Source: Blastococcus haudaquaticus
Lineage (GTDB): Bacteria > Actinomycetota > Actinomycetes > Mycobacteriales > Geodermatophilaceae
Length of the DNA: 64,000 nt
Assembly: GCF_900230285.1 (NCBI RefSeq)
Contig: NZ_OCNK01000001.1
Location: 806,001-870,000, forward strand
Direction: 5' to 3'
The notes below the pieces were generated by a model. It was not told where the DNA came from, made no database searches, and was given only the letters and a program-made list of their open reading frames with translations. The translations under genes were made by a program, and so were the position numbers. The stretch's first letter is position 1; each line of letters opens with the position of its first letter. Shown in pieces: positions 1 to 9,410 of the stretch.

Positions 1-830
1 ACCACATCGGCGGAACTGAACCGCAGGATGGTCCAGCCGGCCGCCACGAGACCGTTCTGCCTGCGGAGGTCCTTGACGAAGGTCGAACGCTCGCGGTGGT
101 GGTCACCGTCGAACTCCACGAGCACCCTGCGGTCGCGCCACAGGAAATCCGCCCGGCCGACGAACGACCCGCCGTCCGAGTGGACGTCGACCTGCAGGTC
201 GGGCATCGGCGAACCGGCCTCGTGGATCAGCCAGCGGAGCACCGACTCCATCGGCGACTCCGACCGTCTGTCCGCGATCGGCAGGACGGCCCGTGCACGG
301 GCACACCCACGGCCCTTCGGACGCCGCGCCATTTGCCTCTCGAGCTCCGCGCGCGTGCACAGGCCATCGAGCAACTGGTCGGTGACCGCCAGGAGGGCCG
401 GCGGCTGCAATACGCCGGCGAGATCGCGCCACGTGCGGGCGGGCGTCGTCACCGGGAGGGACGCCCGCCTCGTCACGTCCTCCGGGAGCAGATCGCTGCG
501 ATGGATGCGCCGGTCGGCCCGGCTCTCGGCCCGGGAGCCGGGCGCCACCGTGAGGTCTGCCCGCTCGTCCGGTTGCGGTTGGAACGGAATCTCGATTCCC
601 CACAGCGCGGCGGCGGTGGCATGGCTGACCACTGCGCCCGGCGGCGCGGTCAGGAGCACGGCCGGCAGCCGCGTCCGCAGCGCACCGGTCAGAGCGGCCG
701 GTGCGTAGGTGTCGCGGGAGAGCCGCACGACCTCCCGGTGCCGGAGTTGCTTGTCGCTGATCCCGGCCTCTCGGGCCATGGCACGGGTGGCGGGTCCGGT
801 CAGTCGGGTGGGAACGCGTCGGCTCGGCAC
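1..830 (-). CDS. DUF559 / AbiEi-like domain protein, C-terminus cut by window edge
   Basis: This minus-strand frame runs open off the left edge, so the C-terminus is missing. The N-terminal part (about residues 15-60) reads like the winged-helix AbiEi antitoxin-type domain (AREAGISDKQLRHREVVRLS). The end visible here is a DUF559 Vsr-like nuclease fold with RVLVEFDGDHH followed by RFSSADV. The GTG at 830 is my choice because it keeps the helix before AREAG. An ATG at 780 would remove that helix, and the frame is also open further upstream. A paralogue of the same layout lies at 38700-39695. Such genes are common and scattered in actinobacteria and are usually annotated as type IV antitoxin-like. 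No partner toxin is adjacent, so function is unknown. The family call is firm, the start is not. Confidence 0.75.
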   Translation of the reverse strand, partial: MPSRRVPTRLTGPATRAMAREAGISDKQLRHREVVRLSRDTYAPAALTGALRTRLPAVLLTAPPGAVVSHATAAALWGIEIPFQPQPDERADLTVAPGSRAESRADRRIHRSDLLPEDVTRRASLPVTTPARTWRDLAGVLQPPALLAVTDQLLDGLCTRAELERQMARRPKGRGCARARAVLPIADRRSESPMESVLRWLIHEAGSPMPDLQVDVHSDGGSFVGRADFLWRDRRVLVEFDGDHHRERSTFVKDLRRQNGLVAAGWTILRFSSADV

Positions 831-928
831 CGCGGCAGAGTGGCGCAGCGCGGGCACGCCACGCAGGCGCCGTCCACAGACCTCGACGAGATCGGCGATC
901 TGGCCCGCTTCAGCTACGTGATGGGGCC

Positions 929-945
929 GAGATCGGCGATCTCGT
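929..945 (-). terminator. Hairpin just after purC
   Basis: A perfect 7-bp stem with a 3-nt loop (CGAGATC-GCC-GATCTCG) begins one base past the purC stop. There is no T-run, as is usual in high-GC actinobacteria. Part of the same sequence (GAGATCGGCGATCT) recurs at 891-904 inside the 5' region of the next gene. It could be a short terminator or a processing site. Confidence 0.45.
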
Positions 946-1818
946 CTAGACGAACCGCGTGCCGGTCAGCTGCTCGTAGGCGGCGACGTAGCGCTCGCGG
1001 GTGGCCTCGACGACGTCGGACGGCAGCTCCGGCGGCGGGGAGACGCGGTCCCAGCCGGACGACGTCAGCCAGTCGCGGACGTACTGCTTGTCGTAGGAGG
1101 GCTGCACCGACCCGGGCGACCACGTGGCCGCCGGCCAGAAGCGGGACGAGTCCGGCGTGAGGACCTCGTCGCCCAGCACCAGCGCGTCCCCCGCCAGCCC
1201 GAACTCGAACTTGGTGTCGGCCAGCACGATGCCGGCGTCCAGCGCGATCTCCGCGCCCCGCGAGTACAGCGCCAGCGTCAGCGCCCGCAGCTCCTCGGCA
1301 CGGTCGGCCCCGACAGCAGAGACGACGGCGGAGAAGTCGATCGCCTCGTCGTGCTCGCCGATCTCCGCCTTGGTGGACGGCGTGAACACCGGCGCGGGCA
1401 GCCTCGAGCCCTCGACCAGGCCCGCCGGCAGGGCGACGTCCCGGATGGACCCGGTGCGGGAGTACTCGACCGTCCCCGAGCCCGAGAGGTAGCCGCGGGC
1501 CACGCACTCCACCGGCAGCATCTCCAGCCGGCGCACGAGCATCGCCCGGCCGGCCACCTCGGCGGGGACATCCGCGGCGCTCACCAGGTGGTGCGAGGCG
1601 CCGAACGACGACAGCACCGGCGCCAGCTGCTCGAACCACCACACCGACAGCTGCGTGAGGACCCGCCCCTTGTCCGGGATCGGCGTCGGCAGCACGTGGT
1701 CGTACGCGGAGATGCGGTCGGACGCCACGAGTAGCAGGCGGTCGGGGGCGGCCGGAGAGGAGGCATCGTAGATCTCGCGCACCTTGCCGCGCGCGACGAG
1801 GGGCAGGTCGAGGCTCAC
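946..1818 (-). CDS. purC: Phosphoribosylaminoimidazole-succinocarboxamide (SAICAR) synthase
   Basis: PurC joins CAIR and aspartate with ATP in purine biosynthesis, in the cytoplasm. The 290-residue product shows the family landmarks in order: GKVREIYD near the N-terminus, ASDRISAYDHVLP, the RRLEMLPVECVARGYLSGSG block, KAEIGEHDE and DTKFEFG. Length fits the actinobacterial form. The GTG start overlaps the purB stop by 4 bp (GTGA), so the two are almost certainly translated together. A hairpin follows the stop. The first conserved residues (VARGKVREIY) follow closely after this GTG, which supports the start. Nothing looks broken. Confidence 0.97.
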   Translation of the reverse strand: MSLDLPLVARGKVREIYDASSPAAPDRLLLVASDRISAYDHVLPTPIPDKGRVLTQLSVWWFEQLAPVLSSFGASHHLVSAADVPAEVAGRAMLVRRLEMLPVECVARGYLSGSGTVEYSRTGSIRDVALPAGLVEGSRLPAPVFTPSTKAEIGEHDEAIDFSAVVSAVGADRAEELRALTLALYSRGAEIALDAGIVLADTKFEFGLAGDALVLGDEVLTPDSSRFWPAATWSPGSVQPSYDKQYVRDWLTSSGWDRVSPPPELPSDVVEATRERYVAAYEQLTGTRFV

Positions 1819-3122
1819 GTCAGCGCAGCCAGCCGGTCGAACAGCGGGCCGAGGTTGGCCACGTACTGCTCGGGCCGGCAGATCTCGTCCAGCCGCGCCT
1901 CGTCGAGGGTCACGTCCGATGCGTCGGCCTTCGAGCGCAACGTCTCGCGGAACGGTGTCCCGCTCTGCCAGGTCTGCATCGCCGCGGACTGCACCAGCGC
2001 GTACGCGTCCTCGCGGGACAGCCCGCCCTCGACCAGCTCCAGCAGCACCGACGACGTGTAGATCAGACCGCCGGTCGACTCCAGGTTCGCGCGCATCCGG
2101 TCGACGTCGACGACGAGGTTCTCGACCAGGCCGGCGGTGAGGTCCAGCAGGTAGTCGGTGGTGATCGCGGCGTCGGGCAGGAACACCCGCTCGGTGGACG
2201 AGTGCGAGATGTCGCGCTCGTGCCAGAGCGGGATGCCCTCCATCACCGGCACGATCGCCGCCCGCACCACCCGGGCCAGGCCGGCGATGCGCTCGGAGCG
2301 GATCGGGTTCTTCTTGTGCGGCATCGCGCTGGAGCCCTTCTGCCCCGCGCCGAACGCCTCCGACAGCTCCCGCACCTCGGTGCGCTGGCCGTGCCGCACC
2401 TCGAGGGCGATCGCCTCGCAGACCGTCGCGATGATCGCGAGCGCGGAGACCCACTCGCTCACCGAGTCGCGGATGACCACCTGGGTCGAGGCCTCGGCGG
2501 CCCGCAGCCCGAGCGCCTCCGCCACGTGCCCCTCCACCGACGGGTCGATGAGGGAGTACGTGCCGACGGCGCCGGAGATGGCGACCACGCCGACCCGGGC
2601 GCGGGCCTCGCGCAGGCGGTCCCGGGACCGGGCGGCGGCGAAGGCGAGATCGGCGACCCGGTGGCCCCACACGTCGGGCTCGGCGTGCACGCCGTGCGTG
2701 CGGCCCACCTTGATCGTGTCCCGGTGCGCCAGGCCGTGGTCGCGCAGGGCCGCGACCAGGCGGTCGGCCTTCGCCAGGAGCACGTCGGTGGCGTCGGTCA
2801 GCTGCACGGCGAGCGCGGTGTCCAGGAGGTCGGACGACGTCATGCCGTGGTGCACGTAGGCGGCCGCCGAGCGCGGCTCGGTGTTGTCGGCCCAGGCGGT
2901 GAGGAAGGCGATGACGTCGTGCTGCGTCGTCTGCTCGATCTCGGCGACCCGCTCGGGCGTGGGCGGCGGCGCGTTGCGTACCGGCTCGACGACGTCGGCG
3001 GGCACCCGTCCGGCGGCCGCGTGCGCCTCGAGCACCAGCGTCTCGACCCGGCACCACAGCTCGTACTTGTGCTGGTCGCTCCAGACCCGGCCCATCTCGG
3101 GGAGCGTGTAGCGCTCGATCAT
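1815..3122 (-). CDS. purB: Adenylosuccinate lyase
   Basis: PurB cleaves SAICAR and adenylosuccinate, releasing fumarate, so it acts twice in purine synthesis. The 435-residue protein has the fumarase/aspartase-superfamily signature [14 protein letters not shown] near the middle, the TSSDLLDTA block and the [10 protein letters not shown] block that carries a catalytic histidine. I chose the ATG at 3122 ([14 protein letters not shown]) because homologues begin there. A slightly longer in-frame reading exists. It forms a two-gene unit with purC through a GTGA overlap. The start region and 36 bp upstream have an 87% identical copy 1.1 kb away (4225-4278), described separately. Confidence 0.97.
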   Translation of the reverse strand: MIERYTLPEMGRVWSDQHKYELWCRVETLVLEAHAAAGRVPADVVEPVRNAPPPTPERVAEIEQTTQHDVIAFLTAWADNTEPRSAAAYVHHGMTSSDLLDTALAVQLTDATDVLLAKADRLVAALRDHGLAHRDTIKVGRTHGVHAEPDVWGHRVADLAFAAARSRDRLREARARVGVVAISGAVGTYSLIDPSVEGHVAEALGLRAAEASTQVVIRDSVSEWVSALAIIATVCEAIALEVRHGQRTEVRELSEAFGAGQKGSSAMPHKKNPIRSERIAGLARVVRAAIVPVMEGIPLWHERDISHSSTERVFLPDAAITTDYLLDLTAGLVENLVVDVDRMRANLESTGGLIYTSSVLLELVEGGLSREDAYALVQSAAMQTWQSGTPFRETLRSKADASDVTLDEARLDEICRPEQYVANLGPLFDRLAALT

Positions 3123-3158
3123 GCCGGTCCCGCCTGCCACTGCTCAGCTCGTCGCGCC
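3106..3158 (-). repeat. purB start/upstream segment, copy A of an imperfect direct repeat
   Basis: These 53 bases cover the first purB codons and 36 bp upstream. They match 4225-4278 at 47 of 54 aligned positions (six mismatches, one gap) in the same orientation. Copy A keeps the ATG. The pair flanks the SMI1/KNR4 gene. Confidence 0.7.
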
Positions 3159-3309
3159 ACGGGCACATCCTCCCGCATCCCTGTGCGCGGGCTCCCATGT
3201 GGCTGGTCCGGCCGCGTGACCCCTCGCGCGCGCCGGGCGGTCGGCCGTTCGGATGAACCGCTCCGGTGCGGACCTCGGGTGGCGCGGTGCGGAGCTACGG
3301 TCCGGCGCC

Positions 3310-4212
3310 ATGACCAGGATCGTCCTCGACGCCGAAGGCATGCACCGCCACAAGGGCGAGGCCCTCGCGGACGAGGTGCGGCGGGCCGGTGAATGGCCCG
3401 TGGGCGTCGTGCGGCGCGGGCTGCTCCGGCGTGAGCGGCTGGAGCTGGCATCGGACGACGGCGGCGCCGGGGTCCTCGACGAGGCGGCACGGCCGCGGGT
3501 GGGCGCGACCCTCGAGCGGCTCGCGCGCTCGTTGCTGGACGTCACGCTGGAGGTCGCCGGGGGCGGCCGCGAGGTCGTGCTGGACCAGGACGAGATCGCC
3601 GCCCACGTCGCCGCGGAAGGCCTCGTGCCGGGCACGACCTACCTGCTGCGCTGGCGGGCTCCGGACCGGCGGCCCGAGCCCGACGTCCAGGGTGACGAGG
3701 CGGTCGACGCGGCGTGGGAGCGGATCGAGCGCTGGCTCGCCGAGCACCACCCACGCGGCACAGGCGTCCTGGCGCCCGGTGCGAGCGAGGAGGCGCTGCG
3801 GTCGGTCGAGACGACGATCGGCCGGCCCCTCCCGGCGCCGCTGCGCCGGTCGCTGGCCCGCCACGACGGCCAGGCCGAGGGGGTCGGCTCGATCACGGAG
3901 GGGCACGAACTGCTCAGCGCCGCAGACATCGCCGACGAGTGGACGATGCTGCGGGAGATCAGCGACGACCTCGGCCCGATGGAGGACTGGTGGCGGCCGT
4001 CCTGGGTGGGCTTCACCGCCGACGGTTCGGGCAACGGCCTGTGCCTGGACGCCGAGACCGGCGAGGTCCTCTTCCGCAACCACGAGGACAGCGCCTCCGT
4101 CGAGGCGCGCCGGTTCGAGGGCTGGCTCACCCGCTGGGCCGAGGAGCTGGAGGCCGGGGAGCAGGTCGTCGGCGCGAACGGAGGCATCGACCTGCCCTGG
4201 TACGCGGACTGA
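3310..4212 (+). CDS. SMI1/KNR4-type domain protein
   Basis: This 300-residue protein has a C-terminal SMI1/KNR4 (SUKH-like) region. Visible signs are LPAPLRRSLARHDGQ, the HELLSAADIADEW stretch, WWRPSWVGFTADGSGNGLCLD and a closing EGWLTRWAEEL. The N-terminal 130 residues look like a separate domain that I do not recognise. The ATG at 3310 gives the usual start; an earlier in-frame ATG at 3253 is possible. SUKH proteins often act as immunity proteins against secreted toxins, but no toxin gene is nearby, so this may be an orphan immunity gene or a housekeeping SMI1 protein. The flanking imperfect direct repeats suggest it was inserted between purB and its neighbour. Confidence 0.75.
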   Translation: MTRIVLDAEGMHRHKGEALADEVRRAGEWPVGVVRRGLLRRERLELASDDGGAGVLDEAARPRVGATLERLARSLLDVTLEVAGGGREVVLDQDEIAAHVAAEGLVPGTTYLLRWRAPDRRPEPDVQGDEAVDAAWERIERWLAEHHPRGTGVLAPGASEEALRSVETTIGRPLPAPLRRSLARHDGQAEGVGSITEGHELLSAADIADEWTMLREISDDLGPMEDWWRPSWVGFTADGSGNGLCLDAETGEVLFRNHEDSASVEARRFEGWLTRWAEELEAGEQVVGANGGIDLPWYAD

Positions 4213-4224
4213 CCAGGCCGCCGG

Positions 4225-4278
4225 GTGTAGCGCTCGACCCGGCGGGTACCGCCTGCCTCTGCTCAGCTCGTTCGCGCC
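4225..4278 (-). repeat. purB start/upstream segment, copy B (ATG lost)
   Basis: This is a second copy of the purB upstream region in the intergenic space between the SMI1 gene and the AI-2E gene. It retains GAGCGCTACAC (codons 3-6 of purB) and AACGAGCTGAGCAG. The ATGATC at the start has become a GC-rich stretch with no start codon. It is probably a relic of a duplication or insertion. Confidence 0.65.
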
Positions 4279-4338
4279 GAAGGGACCGGCTCCCGCAGGG
4301 CTAGCGTGATCATCGACGGCCCTACCTGGAGGTGAGCG

Positions 4339-5778
4339 ATGCGACGACGTGCACGCGACCTCACCGCCCGCGCCCGCGAGCGGATCCGCGCCGCCCGGGA
4401 GCACGACCCCCACGCCTGGCACCACCACGGCCCGGTCGACCTCGACCACCCCGCCGACCACCTCGACGACCATGCCGAGAACCACCCCGACGACGAGCCC
4501 GACGACGGCGAACCCGCGGCGAACGGCTCCAGCCGGCCGCCCCTCGGCAGCCCGGCACCCGGCGCCCCCGACCTGGACGGCGCCGTCGGCCCGGGTGGGG
4601 TGAGCGGCCCGCCGGCCCGGCGGTCCCCCGAGGGCGGCGCGCCTCGCCGCACGAGGTCCGCTCCGCCGCGTCGCTCGGCCGCCGAGGACGACGTCCCGTT
4701 CGGTCTGCGGACCGCGGCCGCCTGGTCCTGGCGGATCATCGTGGTGCTCGCCGGGTTCTACGTGCTCCTGTACGCGGCGACCATGATCGCGGTCGTCGTC
4801 GTCCCGGTGATCGTCGCGCTGCTGCTGGCCGCGCTGCTCCAGCCCGGCGCGGCGGGGCTCGCGAAGCGCGGCTGGCCCCGGGGGCTGGCCGCCACGACGA
4901 TGCTGCTGGTCGGCCTCACGGTGGTCGCCGGGATCATCACGCTGGTCGTCGAACGGTTCACCGCCGGCTTCAGCGACCTCGCGGCCCAGGTCAGCGAGGG
5001 CCTCGGAGAGGTGCAGTCCTTCGTCGTCCGGACGTTCCCCATCACGCGGGGCCAGCTGGAGGACGCGGTCGGCCAGGCCCAGGACTTCCTCGTGGGCAAC
5101 CAGGAGGAGCTCGCCACCGGCGCCCTCACCACGGCCGCCACCGTCGGCGAGGTCTTCACCGGCATCGTCCTGGCGCTGTTCACGCTGTTCTTCTTCCTCA
5201 AGGACGGCCGGTCGATCTGGCTCTGGCTGGTCGGCCTCTTCCCGGCCGACTCGCGGGCCTACCTCGACGAGGCCGCCCGCCGGTCGTGGCGGACGCTCAT
5301 CTCCTACGTCCGGGCGACGGTCGCGGTGGCCCTGGTGGACGCCGTCGGCATCGGCATCGGGCTGGCCGTCCTGGGCGTGCCGCTGGTCATCCCGCTGGCG
5401 GCCCTGGTCTTCCTCGGCGCGTTCATCCCGATCATCGGCTCGTTCCTCGCCGGGTCGGTCGCCGTGCTGGTGGCCCTGGTGTCCGTCGGTCCCATCAAGG
5501 CGCTGATCGCGCTCGGGGTGGTCGTCGCCGTCATGCAGCTCGAGGGCCACGTGCTGCAGCCCCTGCTGCTGGGGCGCGCCGTGCACGTGCACCCGCTCGC
5601 CGTGGTGCTGGCCATCGCGGCCGGCCTGCTGATCGGCGGCATCTTCGGCGCGCTGATCGCCGTTCCCACGGTGGCCTGCATGAACGTCGCCGGCACGTAC
5701 CTCAGCCGCCGGCACGAGGGTCCACGCCCGCCGGAGCCGCGCCCCGAGCGGGCGCGGCCGGTGGTCACGGCGGCGTAA
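4339..5778 (+). CDS. AI-2E family transporter (PerM/DUF20)
   Basis: A 479-residue integral membrane protein of the AI-2E exporter family. The first 115 residues are a hydrophilic His/Asp/Pro-rich tail. The membrane part follows: paired helices around FYVLLYAATMIAVVVV, a long periplasmic-type segment, then FTGIVLALFTLFFFLKDGRS, and the signature IIGSFLAGSVAVLVAL and LEGHVLQPLLLGRAVHVHP. Family members export small molecules or act as Na+/H+ antiporters. The substrate here cannot be read from sequence. The gene is monocistronic, with an SD-like GGAGGTGAG before the ATG. Its TAA overlaps the first bases of an intergenic hairpin repeat. The histidine-rich leader (HAWHHHGPVDLDHPADH) is unusual and could bind metal. 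Confidence 0.9.
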   Translation: MRRRARDLTARARERIRAAREHDPHAWHHHGPVDLDHPADHLDDHAENHPDDEPDDGEPAANGSSRPPLGSPAPGAPDLDGAVGPGGVSGPPARRSPEGGAPRRTRSAPPRRSAAEDDVPFGLRTAAAWSWRIIVVLAGFYVLLYAATMIAVVVVPVIVALLLAALLQPGAAGLAKRGWPRGLAATTMLLVGLTVVAGIITLVVERFTAGFSDLAAQVSEGLGEVQSFVVRTFPITRGQLEDAVGQAQDFLVGNQEELATGALTTAATVGEVFTGIVLALFTLFFFLKDGRSIWLWLVGLFPADSRAYLDEAARRSWRTLISYVRATVAVALVDAVGIGIGLAVLGVPLVIPLAALVFLGAFIPIIGSFLAGSVAVLVALVSVGPIKALIALGVVVAVMQLEGHVLQPLLLGRAVHVHPLAVVLAIAAGLLIGGIFGALIAVPTVACMNVAGTYLSRRHEGPRPPEPRPERARPVVTAA

Positions 5779-5833
5779 GGACCCCGTCCCCCTCACCACT
5801 CGCAGGCTCGCGGCGAGCCTCTGGACGGGGCCG
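5777..5833 (+). repeat. Intergenic hairpin repeat, copy 1
   Basis: This is one of four related elements (others at 22989-23046, 31270-31328 and 43811-43870). It begins AAGGACCCC inside the TAA of the AI-2E gene. The outer stem CCCCGTCC/GGACGGGG is perfect and an inner hairpin GGCTCG-CGG-CGAGCC sits in the loop. It lies between convergent genes and probably acts as a terminator or mRNA 3' end structure. Confidence 0.8.
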
Positions 5834-5840
5834 AGCGGAG

Positions 5841-7097
5841 TCAACCAATCCTTATTCGCCCCTCGACGGCCGCCAGGGCGATGTCGGTGCGCCAGTGCGC
5901 GTCGGCGAGACGGACACCCGCGACCCGCTCGTAGGCGGTCTGCCGGGCGGCGGCGAGGTCCTCGCCGACCGCGGTCACGGCCAGCACGCGGCCACCCGCG
6001 GACACCACGCTGCCGTCGGCGGCCACGGCGGTGCCGGCGTGCAGCACCCCCTCGCCGTCCGCACCGGTGACCGGGTCGCCGGTCCGCGGCCGCTCGGGAT
6101 AGCCCGACGCGGCGACGACGACCGTGACGGCGGCGCCCGGGCGCCAGCGCAGCGGCGGGTGCTCGGCCAGGGTGCCGGTCGCGGCCGCGTGCAGCAGCCC
6201 GGCCAGTGGCGTCTCCAGCAGCGGCAGGACGACCTGGGTCTCGGGATCGCCGAAGCGGGCGTTGAACTCCACCACCCGGATGCCGCGCGACGTGAGCGCC
6301 AGACCGGCGTACAGCAGCCCGCTGAACGTCTCGCCGCGGCGGGCCATCTCGTCGACGGTCGGCTGGAGCACGGTCGCGAGCACCTCCTCGACCAGCCCCG
6401 GCGGCGCCCATGGCAACGGGGCGTAGGCGCCCATGCCTCCGGTGTTCGGGCCGCCGTCCCCGTCGTCGCGGCGCTTGTGGTCCTGCGCGGGGACCAGCGG
6501 CAGCACCGTCGTCCCGTCGGTGATCGCGAACAGGGAGACCTCGGGGCCGTCGAGGTACTCCTCGACCAGGACCGCGCCGCCGGCGTCCAGGACCCCGCGG
6601 CCGTGCGCCAGCGCCGCATCGCGGTCGTCGGTGACGAGGACGCCCTTGCCGGCGGCCAGCCCGTCGTCCTTGACGACGAAGGGCGCCCCGACCTCGTCGA
6701 GCACCGTCTCGAGCTCCGCCGGGCCACCGACCGGCCAGGCGCGGGCCGTCGGCACACCGGCGGCGTCCATCACGTGCTTGGCGAAGGACTTGCTGCCCTC
6801 GAGCTGAGCCGCCTCCGCCGACGGGCCGAAGCAGGCGATGCCGGCCTCGCGGACGGCGTCGGCGGCACCCGCGACTAGCGGTACCTCCGGACCGATGACG
6901 ACGAGGTCGGCCCGCCAGGCGCCGGCCACGGCGGCGATCGCGTCGGGGTCGGCGGCGTCGACGGCGAGGGGCTCGGCGAGCGCGCGGGTACCGGCGTTGC
7001 CGGGGGCGCAGGCGAGCGCGCCCACCGCGGGGTCGGAGGACAGAGCGACGCACAGGGCGTGCTCCCGGGCACCGGAGCCGATCACCAGGACGCGCAC
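5841..7097 (-). CDS. purD: Phosphoribosylamine-glycine ligase (GAR synthetase)
   Basis: PurD makes GAR from phosphoribosylamine, glycine and ATP, step two of purine synthesis. The 418-residue ATP-grasp protein begins [14 protein letters not shown], has the [17 protein letters not shown] segment, the ATP-binding [16 protein letters not shown], and the PurD signature [10 protein letters not shown] followed by [12 protein letters not shown]. The GTG at 7097 is the start that puts the conserved glycine-rich strand at the N-terminus. It converges with the AI-2E gene across hairpin repeat copy 1. The rsgA stop lies 25 bp upstream, so purD may be co-transcribed with rsgA. No anomalies seen. Confidence 0.97.
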   Translation of the reverse strand: MRVLVIGSGAREHALCVALSSDPAVGALACAPGNAGTRALAEPLAVDAADPDAIAAVAGAWRADLVVIGPEVPLVAGAADAVREAGIACFGPSAEAAQLEGSKSFAKHVMDAAGVPTARAWPVGGPAELETVLDEVGAPFVVKDDGLAAGKGVLVTDDRDAALAHGRGVLDAGGAVLVEEYLDGPEVSLFAITDGTTVLPLVPAQDHKRRDDGDGGPNTGGMGAYAPLPWAPPGLVEEVLATVLQPTVDEMARRGETFSGLLYAGLALTSRGIRVVEFNARFGDPETQVVLPLLETPLAGLLHAAATGTLAEHPPLRWRPGAAVTVVVAASGYPERPRTGDPVTGADGEGVLHAGTAVAADGSVVSAGGRVLAVTAVGEDLAAARQTAYERVAGVRLADAHWRTDIALAAVEGRIRIG

Positions 7098-7122
7098 GGG
7101 CCGGGACGCTACCGAGCGGGGC

Positions 7123-8163
7123 TCAGCGGCCCGCGCGCGGACGGTTGGGCTGGTCCTTGAGTGCCCTGTGGAAGGACCGCAGCCGGGCGCGCTCCTCGGC
7201 CCGGGCACGGGCGTCGAGACGCAGCGCCTGACGGTGCGCCTCCGCCTGGAGCTTGCGCCAGCCGGAGAAGCGGGCGGGGTCGAGCCGGCCGTCGTCGATG
7301 GCCGCTGCGACCGCGCACCCGGGTTCGCCTCGGTGGGCGCAGTCCCGGAACCGGCAGTCGGCCGCGAGTTCGGCGACGTCGGCGTAGGCGGTGTCCACCC
7401 CGCCGGCGTCGTCGTGGAGCGCGAGCTCCCGCATCCCGGGGGTGTCGATGAGGAACGCCCCGCCCGGCAGCCCGTGCAGCTCACGCACGGTCGTCGTGTG
7501 CCGGCCGCGCCCGTCCTCCCGGATGTCGCGGGTGGCCGCCACGGTGCGGCCGGCGAGCGCGTTGGCGAGGCTGGACTTGCCGACCCCCGACGGCCCCACC
7601 ATGGCCGCCGTCCGCCCGGGGCCGAGCAGCGCGCGGAGCTCCGCCACGCCCTCCCCCGTCACCGAGCTGACGGGCAGGACCTCCACCCCGACGGCGTCCT
7701 CGCGGACCGCCGCGACCGCGGTGGCGACGTCGTCGCACAGATCGGCCTTCGTGAGGACGACGACGGGGGTGGCGCCGCTACTCCATGCCACGGCGAGATA
7801 GCGCTCGATCCGGCGCAGGCGCGCGTTCCCGGTCATCGCGTCGACCACCAGGACGACGTCGATGTTGGCGGCCACGACCTGCGGTGCCGACGTCCGGCCG
7901 GCGACGGTGCGGACGAAGGCGGTCGTGCGGGGCAGGATCTCGACGGCCAGCTCGCCGCGCAGCACCACCCAGTCACCGACCGCCGGACCCGTGTCGCCGG
8001 ACGCGTACAGCGAGGCCGCCGGGACGACCCGCCGGTCCCCCTGATCCGTCAGCACCGTGAGGCGGCCCCGGTCGACGCGGGCGACCCGTGCCGAAACCGT
8101 TCCGGATGGCGGTTGGTCACTTCCGCCCCAGCCGAAACATGAGATCTGCGTCACGGGACGCAT
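7123..8163 (-). CDS. rsgA: Ribosome small-subunit-dependent GTPase A
   Basis: RsgA is a late 30S assembly GTPase. The 346-residue protein has the circular permutation of this family: G4 (LTKADL) comes before G1 ([14 protein letters not shown]) and G3 (DTPGMREL). An OB-fold precedes them ([10 protein letters not shown]). The C-terminal zinc site is seen as [14 protein letters not shown]. The ATG at 8163 (MRPVTQIS) is chosen because it leaves a normal-length N-terminus; the frame is open far upstream but overlaps the divergent phosphodiesterase gene. It is divergent from the gene at 8251 and may be co-transcribed with purD downstream. Confidence 0.95.
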   Translation of the reverse strand: MRPVTQISCFGWGGSDQPPSGTVSARVARVDRGRLTVLTDQGDRRVVPAASLYASGDTGPAVGDWVVLRGELAVEILPRTTAFVRTVAGRTSAPQVVAANIDVVLVVDAMTGNARLRRIERYLAVAWSSGATPVVVLTKADLCDDVATAVAAVREDAVGVEVLPVSSVTGEGVAELRALLGPGRTAAMVGPSGVGKSSLANALAGRTVAATRDIREDGRGRHTTTVRELHGLPGGAFLIDTPGMRELALHDDAGGVDTAYADVAELAADCRFRDCAHRGEPGCAVAAAIDDGRLDPARFSGWRKLQAEAHRQALRLDARARAEERARLRSFHRALKDQPNRPRAGR

Positions 8164-8250
8164 GGTGCACCGCTGGTCAGCGTGGTGTCTCTTCAATTGT
8201 GCGCGACCCGTTGGCTCCAGTTCACTCCATCGCCATCCGATTAAGGTTCT

Positions 8251-9327
8251 GTGAAGGACATGCGCGCGACCGAGTCGCTGGCACTGCGCCCTGCGACCCG
8301 CCTTCCCCGTCCTGTCGTCATCGGGCACCGAGGTGCCCCCGCCTACCGTCCCGAGCACACGACCGCGAGCTTCGAGCTGGCGATCGAGCTCGGCGCCGAG
8401 GTCATCGAGCCCGACGTCGTGGTCTCCCGCGACGGCGTCCTCGTGGTCCGGCACGAGAGCGAGCTCTCCTGGTCCACCGACGTGAGCAGCCGCCCCGAGT
8501 TCGTCGACCGCCGCACCACCAAGGTCGTCGACGACCAGCGCTGCACCGGCTGGTTCACCGAGGACTTCACGCTCGCCGAGCTGCGCACGCTGCGCGCGGT
8601 CGAGCGGATGCCCGAGTACCGGCCGCTCAACTCCGCCTACGACGGCCACTTCGGCATCCTGACCCTCGCGGAGGTCATCGACCTGGCCCGCACGCGGTCC
8701 AGCGACGAGCGCCAGATCCGCGTCCTCGCCGAGCTCAAGCACCACGACTGGTCGGCCGAGCAGGACCTGCCCATGGCCGAGCTGGTCACCGACGAGCTCC
8801 GCCGGCTCGGGGCGACCGACGAGCACGGCTCGGTCATGCTGCAGTCCTTCGACGCCGCCGTCCTGCGCGACCTGCGCAGCCGCCTCGGCGAGCACGGGCC
8901 GCAGATGGTCCAGCTGATCAACGACTTCGCCGAGGGCGACCGCATGGTCACCCCGGCCGGTCTGCGGGAGATCTCCACCTACGCCCAGGGCATCGCCCCG
9001 AGCGTGGAGCGGATCCTCCGCGGCCTCGGCACCGGCGCGACGGGGCTGCACTCCCCGCTGGTCGACGAGGCGCACCGCGCCGCGCTCGCGGTGTTCTGCT
9101 GGACGCTGCGGGCGGAGAACGCGTTCCTCCCGGCGCACCTCCGCCTCGGCGACGCGCCCGAGGCCCTGGGTGACGCCATCGGCGAGGCGCGTCAGCTCCT
9201 GGCCCTGGGCGTCGACGGCCTGATCACCGACTCCCCCGACCACGCCGTCCAGGCCGTCCGGGAGCTCGCCGACGACCTGGCCGTCCTGCCCGCACGTCGG
9301 TCACCGGCGGTCCCGCAGCCACGCTAG
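8251..9327 (+). CDS. Glycerophosphodiester phosphodiesterase family protein
   Basis: GDPD enzymes hydrolyse deacylated phospholipids to glycerol-3-phosphate and an alcohol. The 358-residue protein begins its TIM-barrel with VIGHRGAPAYRPEHTTAS, followed by EVIEPDVVVSRDGVLVVRHE. These contain the catalytic His, the metal-binding Glu and Asp, and the second His. The C-terminal GVDGLITDSPDHA is also typical. No signal peptide is evident, so it is probably cytoplasmic. The start may be the GTG at 8251 or the ATG at 8260. The 87 bp to divergent rsgA must hold both promoters; a TAAGGT at 8242-8247 could be a -10 element for a nearly leaderless mRNA, which is tentative. Confidence 0.9.
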   Translation: MKDMRATESLALRPATRLPRPVVIGHRGAPAYRPEHTTASFELAIELGAEVIEPDVVVSRDGVLVVRHESELSWSTDVSSRPEFVDRRTTKVVDDQRCTGWFTEDFTLAELRTLRAVERMPEYRPLNSAYDGHFGILTLAEVIDLARTRSSDERQIRVLAELKHHDWSAEQDLPMAELVTDELRRLGATDEHGSVMLQSFDAAVLRDLRSRLGEHGPQMVQLINDFAEGDRMVTPAGLREISTYAQGIAPSVERILRGLGTGATGLHSPLVDEAHRAALAVFCWTLRAENAFLPAHLRLGDAPEALGDAIGEARQLLALGVDGLITDSPDHAVQAVRELADDLAVLPARRSPAVPQPR

Positions 9328-9410
9328 GGCGTCGACGGCATGGGTTACACGCGAAGCGTCGATGCGGCGGTCTCCACCCGGTGGCGGGCGGGTGCTGAAG
9401 TCCTGCGTTC

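Noticed and set aside
103-603. A 166-codon minus-strand frame near the left edge
   Set aside because: A different minus-strand frame encodes clear DUF559/AbiEi motifs over the same bases.
3295-7053. A 1252-codon minus-strand frame across purD, the AI-2E gene and the SMI1 gene
   Set aside because: It is a wrong-frame reading through three real genes. Sequence is repetitive and has no recognisable motif.
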